A DNA stretch of 33,339 bases from Glycomyces algeriensis (GTDB lineage Bacteria > Actinomycetota > Actinomycetes > Mycobacteriales > Micromonosporaceae): the NCBI RefSeq assembly GCF_027622855.1, contig NZ_JAPZVR010000001.1, positions 569,922 through 603,260 on the forward strand. The letters run 5' to 3'. This document shows positions 31,102 to 33,339 of the stretch, in pieces. The translations under genes were made by a program, and so were the position numbers. The number at the start of each line of letters is the position of its first letter. Within the stretch, counting starts at the first letter, position 1. Under the pieces are notes generated by a model that was not told where the DNA came from, ran no database searches, and worked only from the letters and a program-made list of their open reading frames with translations.

Positions 31102-33261
31102 GTGAACCCGAAGTCCCACAGTGCATTCCAACTGCCCGAGCGCCTCGCCGCGAAGGCCGACCCGGCGCTCATCGCCGACGACGAGCGCCATTTCGCCGCC
31201 ATCGCGGCCAGTCTCGAGCAGTCGATCGCCGAGGTCGCCGACCGCCTCGCCGCCATCCGCAAGGAGGAGGGCGGCACGGGCCGGTTCGAGGGCCAGGCCG
31301 CGGCCGACCGGGACCGGGAGATCCACCGGCTGACCGGCCGCCTCGGCGCCCTGCGCCGCTTCGGCCTCGACCTGTGCCTCGGGCGGACCGTCGCCACCGG
31401 GGGCGAGACGGTCTACATCGGACGTCTCGGGCTCACCGGTGACGACGGCCGCCGCCTGCTGCTCGACTGGCGCTCGCCCGCCGCCGAGCCGTTCTTCGGC
31501 GCCACCCACGCCGACCCGATGGGCCTGGCCAGCCGCCGCCGCTACCGCTGGACCCGCGGGCGCATCAGCGACTACTGGGAGGAGGTCTTCACCACGGACG
31601 GCCTCGAAGGCCATGCGGCCCTTGACGACCAGTCCGCGTTCATCGCGAGCCTCAGCACCAGCCGGTCCGAGCGGATGCGCGACGTCCTGGGCACCATCCA
31701 GGCCGACCAGGACGCCGTCATCCGCGCCGGGTCGAGCGGCACGCTCGTGGTCGACGGCGGGCCCGGCACCGGCAAGACCGTCGTCGCCCTCCACCGCGCC
31801 GCCTACCTGCTCTACTCCGACCCGCGCGTGGGCCACCACCGCGGCGGCGTCCTCTTCGTCGGCCCCCACCAGCCGTACCTGGCGTACGTCGCCGACGTCC
31901 TCCCCAGCCTCGGCGAAGAGGGCGTGCAGACCTGCACCGTCCGCGACCTCCAGCCCGAAGGCGCGGACGCGCCCGAGGAAGCGGACCCGGCGGTGGCCGC
32001 GCTGAAGTCCGGCGCGGACATGGTCAAGGCCCTCGAACCGGCCGTGCGCCGCTACGAGCGCCCGCCCGCCGAGGAGCTGGCCGTGGAGACCCACTGGTCC
32101 GAGGTCCGGCTCAGCGCCGACGACTGGGCCGACGCGTTCGACGCCGCGGGCCTCGGCACGCCCCACAACGAAGCGCGCGAGCAGATCTGGGACGAACTGG
32201 TCGCCATCATCGCCGAGAAGCACGACGAGGACGAGATCGAGGAGGACCTGCTGCGCCGCTCCCTCGCCCGCAACCGCGAGCTCACCAAGGCCTTCGACAA
32301 GGCCTGGCCGGTCATCGAGCCCACCGACCTCGTCGCGGCACTGTGGGCGGTCCCCGACTTCCTGCGCATGTGCGCCCCCTGGCTCGACGAGGACCAGGTG
32401 GCGCTGCTCTACCGCGAGGACCCGAAGGCCTGGACCACCGCCGACCTGCCGCTCCTGGACGCCGCGCGGCACCGGCTCGGCGACCCCGAGTCCTCCCGCC
32501 GGGCCCGCCGCCGCGAGGCCGAGATCGCCTCCGAACGGCAGGTCATCGACCGCGTCGTGGAAGAAATACTCCAGGCCGGCGACGGCAATGTGGAGGAGAT
32601 GATCCTCCTCAAAGGCGCCGACCTGCAGGACGCCCTCGTCCACTACGAGGACCTGGAGGCCCCCGAACCCGACCTGCTCGCCGGGCCGTTCGCGCACGTC
32701 ATCGTCGACGAGGCCCAGGAGCTCACCGACGCCGAGTGGCAGATGCTGCTGCGCCGCTGCCCGTCCCGGAGCTTCACCATCGTGGGCGACCGCGCCCAGG
32801 CGCGGCACGGCTTCACCGAGTCGTGGGATGAGCGGCTGCGGCGCATCGGCCTGAACCAGGTGCGCCTGGCCTCCTTGAGCATCAACTACCGCACGCCCGA
32901 AGAGGTCATGGCCGAGGCTGAGCAGGTCATCCGGGCCGCGATCCCGGACGCCAACGTGCCCGTCTCGGTCCGCAGCAGCGGCGTCCCCGTCCGGCGCGGG
33001 TCCACCGCGGAGCTCGACGCGGTCCTCGGGGCATGGCTCGCCGAGCACGACGACGGCACCGCCTGCGTCATCGGCGACCCCGCCTTCGACGCGACCGCGC
33101 GCGTCCGCTCGCTCACCCCGGAGCTGTCGAAGGGCCTCGAGTTCGACCTCGTCGTCCTCATCGACCCCGACGGTTTCGGCGACGGCATCGAAGGAGCGGT
33201 GGACCGCTACGTGGCGATGACCCGCGCCACCGGGCAGCTGGTGATCCTCACGGGCGCTTGA
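31102..33261 (+). CDS. HelD/HelR-type RNA polymerase-associated ATPase
   Basis: A 719-residue superfamily-1 (UvrD/Rep-like) ATPase of the HelD/HelR group, which binds RNA polymerase and frees it from DNA or, for HelR, helps displace rifamycins. The N-terminus (about 20-90) is a charged coiled-coil arm, ERHFAAIAASLEQSIAEVADRLAAIRKEE, as in HelD. Walker A is GGPGTGKT (219-226). A family-specific insertion domain follows (about 290-500). Walker B is VDEAQ (535-539), then GDRAQARHG, NYRTPEEV, and motifs V/VI near the end, LSKGLEFDLVVLID and YVAMTRAT. The start is GTG 31102, with AGGGAG upstream. It diverges from the SOS mutasome cassette. HelD versus HelR cannot be settled from sequence alone; no rifamycin-associated element is evident upstream. 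Confidence 0.9.
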   Translation: MNPKSHSAFQLPERLAAKADPALIADDERHFAAIAASLEQSIAEVADRLAAIRKEEGGTGRFEGQAAADRDREIHRLTGRLGALRRFGLDLCLGRTVATGGETVYIGRLGLTGDDGRRLLLDWRSPAAEPFFGATHADPMGLASRRRYRWTRGRISDYWEEVFTTDGLEGHAALDDQSAFIASLSTSRSERMRDVLGTIQADQDAVIRAGSSGTLVVDGGPGTGKTVVALHRAAYLLYSDPRVGHHRGGVLFVGPHQPYLAYVADVLPSLGEEGVQTCTVRDLQPEGADAPEEADPAVAALKSGADMVKALEPAVRRYERPPAEELAVETHWSEVRLSADDWADAFDAAGLGTPHNEAREQIWDELVAIIAEKHDEDEIEEDLLRRSLARNRELTKAFDKAWPVIEPTDLVAALWAVPDFLRMCAPWLDEDQVALLYREDPKAWTTADLPLLDAARHRLGDPESSRRARRREAEIASERQVIDRVVEEILQAGDGNVEEMILLKGADLQDALVHYEDLEAPEPDLLAGPFAHVIVDEAQELTDAEWQMLLRRCPSRSFTIVGDRAQARHGFTESWDERLRRIGLNQVRLASLSINYRTPEEVMAEAEQVIRAAIPDANVPVSVRSSGVPVRRGSTAELDAVLGAWLAEHDDGTACVIGDPAFDATARVRSLTPELSKGLEFDLVVLIDPDGFGDGIEGAVDRYVAMTRATGQLVILTGA

Positions 33262-33268
33262 CGAACGG

Positions 33269-33296
33269 ACCGGCCGCGCGGCGCCGCGCGGCCGGT
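33269..33296 (+). terminator. Hairpin after helD
   Basis: A perfect 14+14 palindrome of GC-rich sequence (ACCGGCCGCGCGGC then its complement), beginning seven bases past the helD stop. In RNA it would fold with a few central bases as loop. There is no T-tract. Nothing further is recognisable to the end of the window. Confidence 0.65.
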
Positions 33297-33339
33297 GCCC
33301 GCCGAACCCCTAATCACCGCACACAACACCGGCGTTAGG

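Noticed and set aside
1..33339. CRISPR arrays, tRNAs, rRNAs, insertion sequences, attachment sites
   Set aside because: No regularly spaced repeats, no cloverleaf with CCA end, no transposase or integrase sequence and no rRNA-like segment were seen on either strand.

Overview
This is a very GC-rich window with actinobacterial gene content: a PrpR-type regulator divergent from prpDBC, an ImuA'/ImuB/DnaE2 mutasome cassette, actinobacterial SOS boxes, GTG starts, ATGA/GTGA stop-start overlaps and several apparently leaderless genes. A filamentous or rare actinomycete (Glycomyces-like or a relative) is a reasonable guess, but nothing here fixes the genus. I see no rRNA, tRNA, CRISPR array, transposase, integrase or phage gene. 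The window reads as ordinary chromosome with intact genes.

Layout. 92-3844: a polytopic membrane protein with two CxxCG knuckles diverges from a coupled three-gene unit made of an unknown Cys-containing protein, a NarL-type histidine kinase and its response regulator. 3923-8485: a dicarboxylate/tartrate region with a GntR/FCD regulator, a tartrate/D-malate dehydrogenase, a LysR regulator and a DASS anion symporter. 8697-12869: a Tat-exported GH43 glycosidase with an AbfB-type lectin domain, an MFS carrier and ornithine aminotransferase. 13214-18263: the methylcitrate cycle, with prpR divergent from prpD-prpB-prpC. 18267-20668: a small membrane protein, then a K+ channel and a ClC-type chloride channel/antiporter four bases apart. 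20839-24628: a His-rich DUF4396 protein behind a CsoR-like operator, a TetR/DHA2 drug-efflux pair, an SRPBCC protein and a small secreted protein. 24801-30617: the SOS mutagenesis cassette imuA-imuB-dnaE2. 31102-33261: a HelD/HelR-type RNA polymerase-associated ATPase.

How the genes work together. PrpD, PrpB and PrpC form a complete methylcitrate cycle for propionyl-CoA under a predicted Fe-S regulator. The symporter and dehydrogenase would import and oxidise C4-dicarboxylates (D-malate or tartrate), controlled by the LysR and/or GntR proteins. ImuA, ImuB and DnaE2 would act in LexA-controlled translesion synthesis.

The observations most worth following up are: (1) the DUF4396 gene whose promoter spacer is a CsoR/RcnR-family operator; (2) an ImuB that lacks an N-terminal palm segment and has lost the Gln of its sliding-clamp motif; (3) a two-component system translationally coupled to an uncharacterised Cys protein; (4) a ClC/K+-channel operon; (5) a shared GTCCAAGAC element about 55 bases upstream of both dicarboxylate genes. 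All calls come from reading the sequence; no database search or computation was run.
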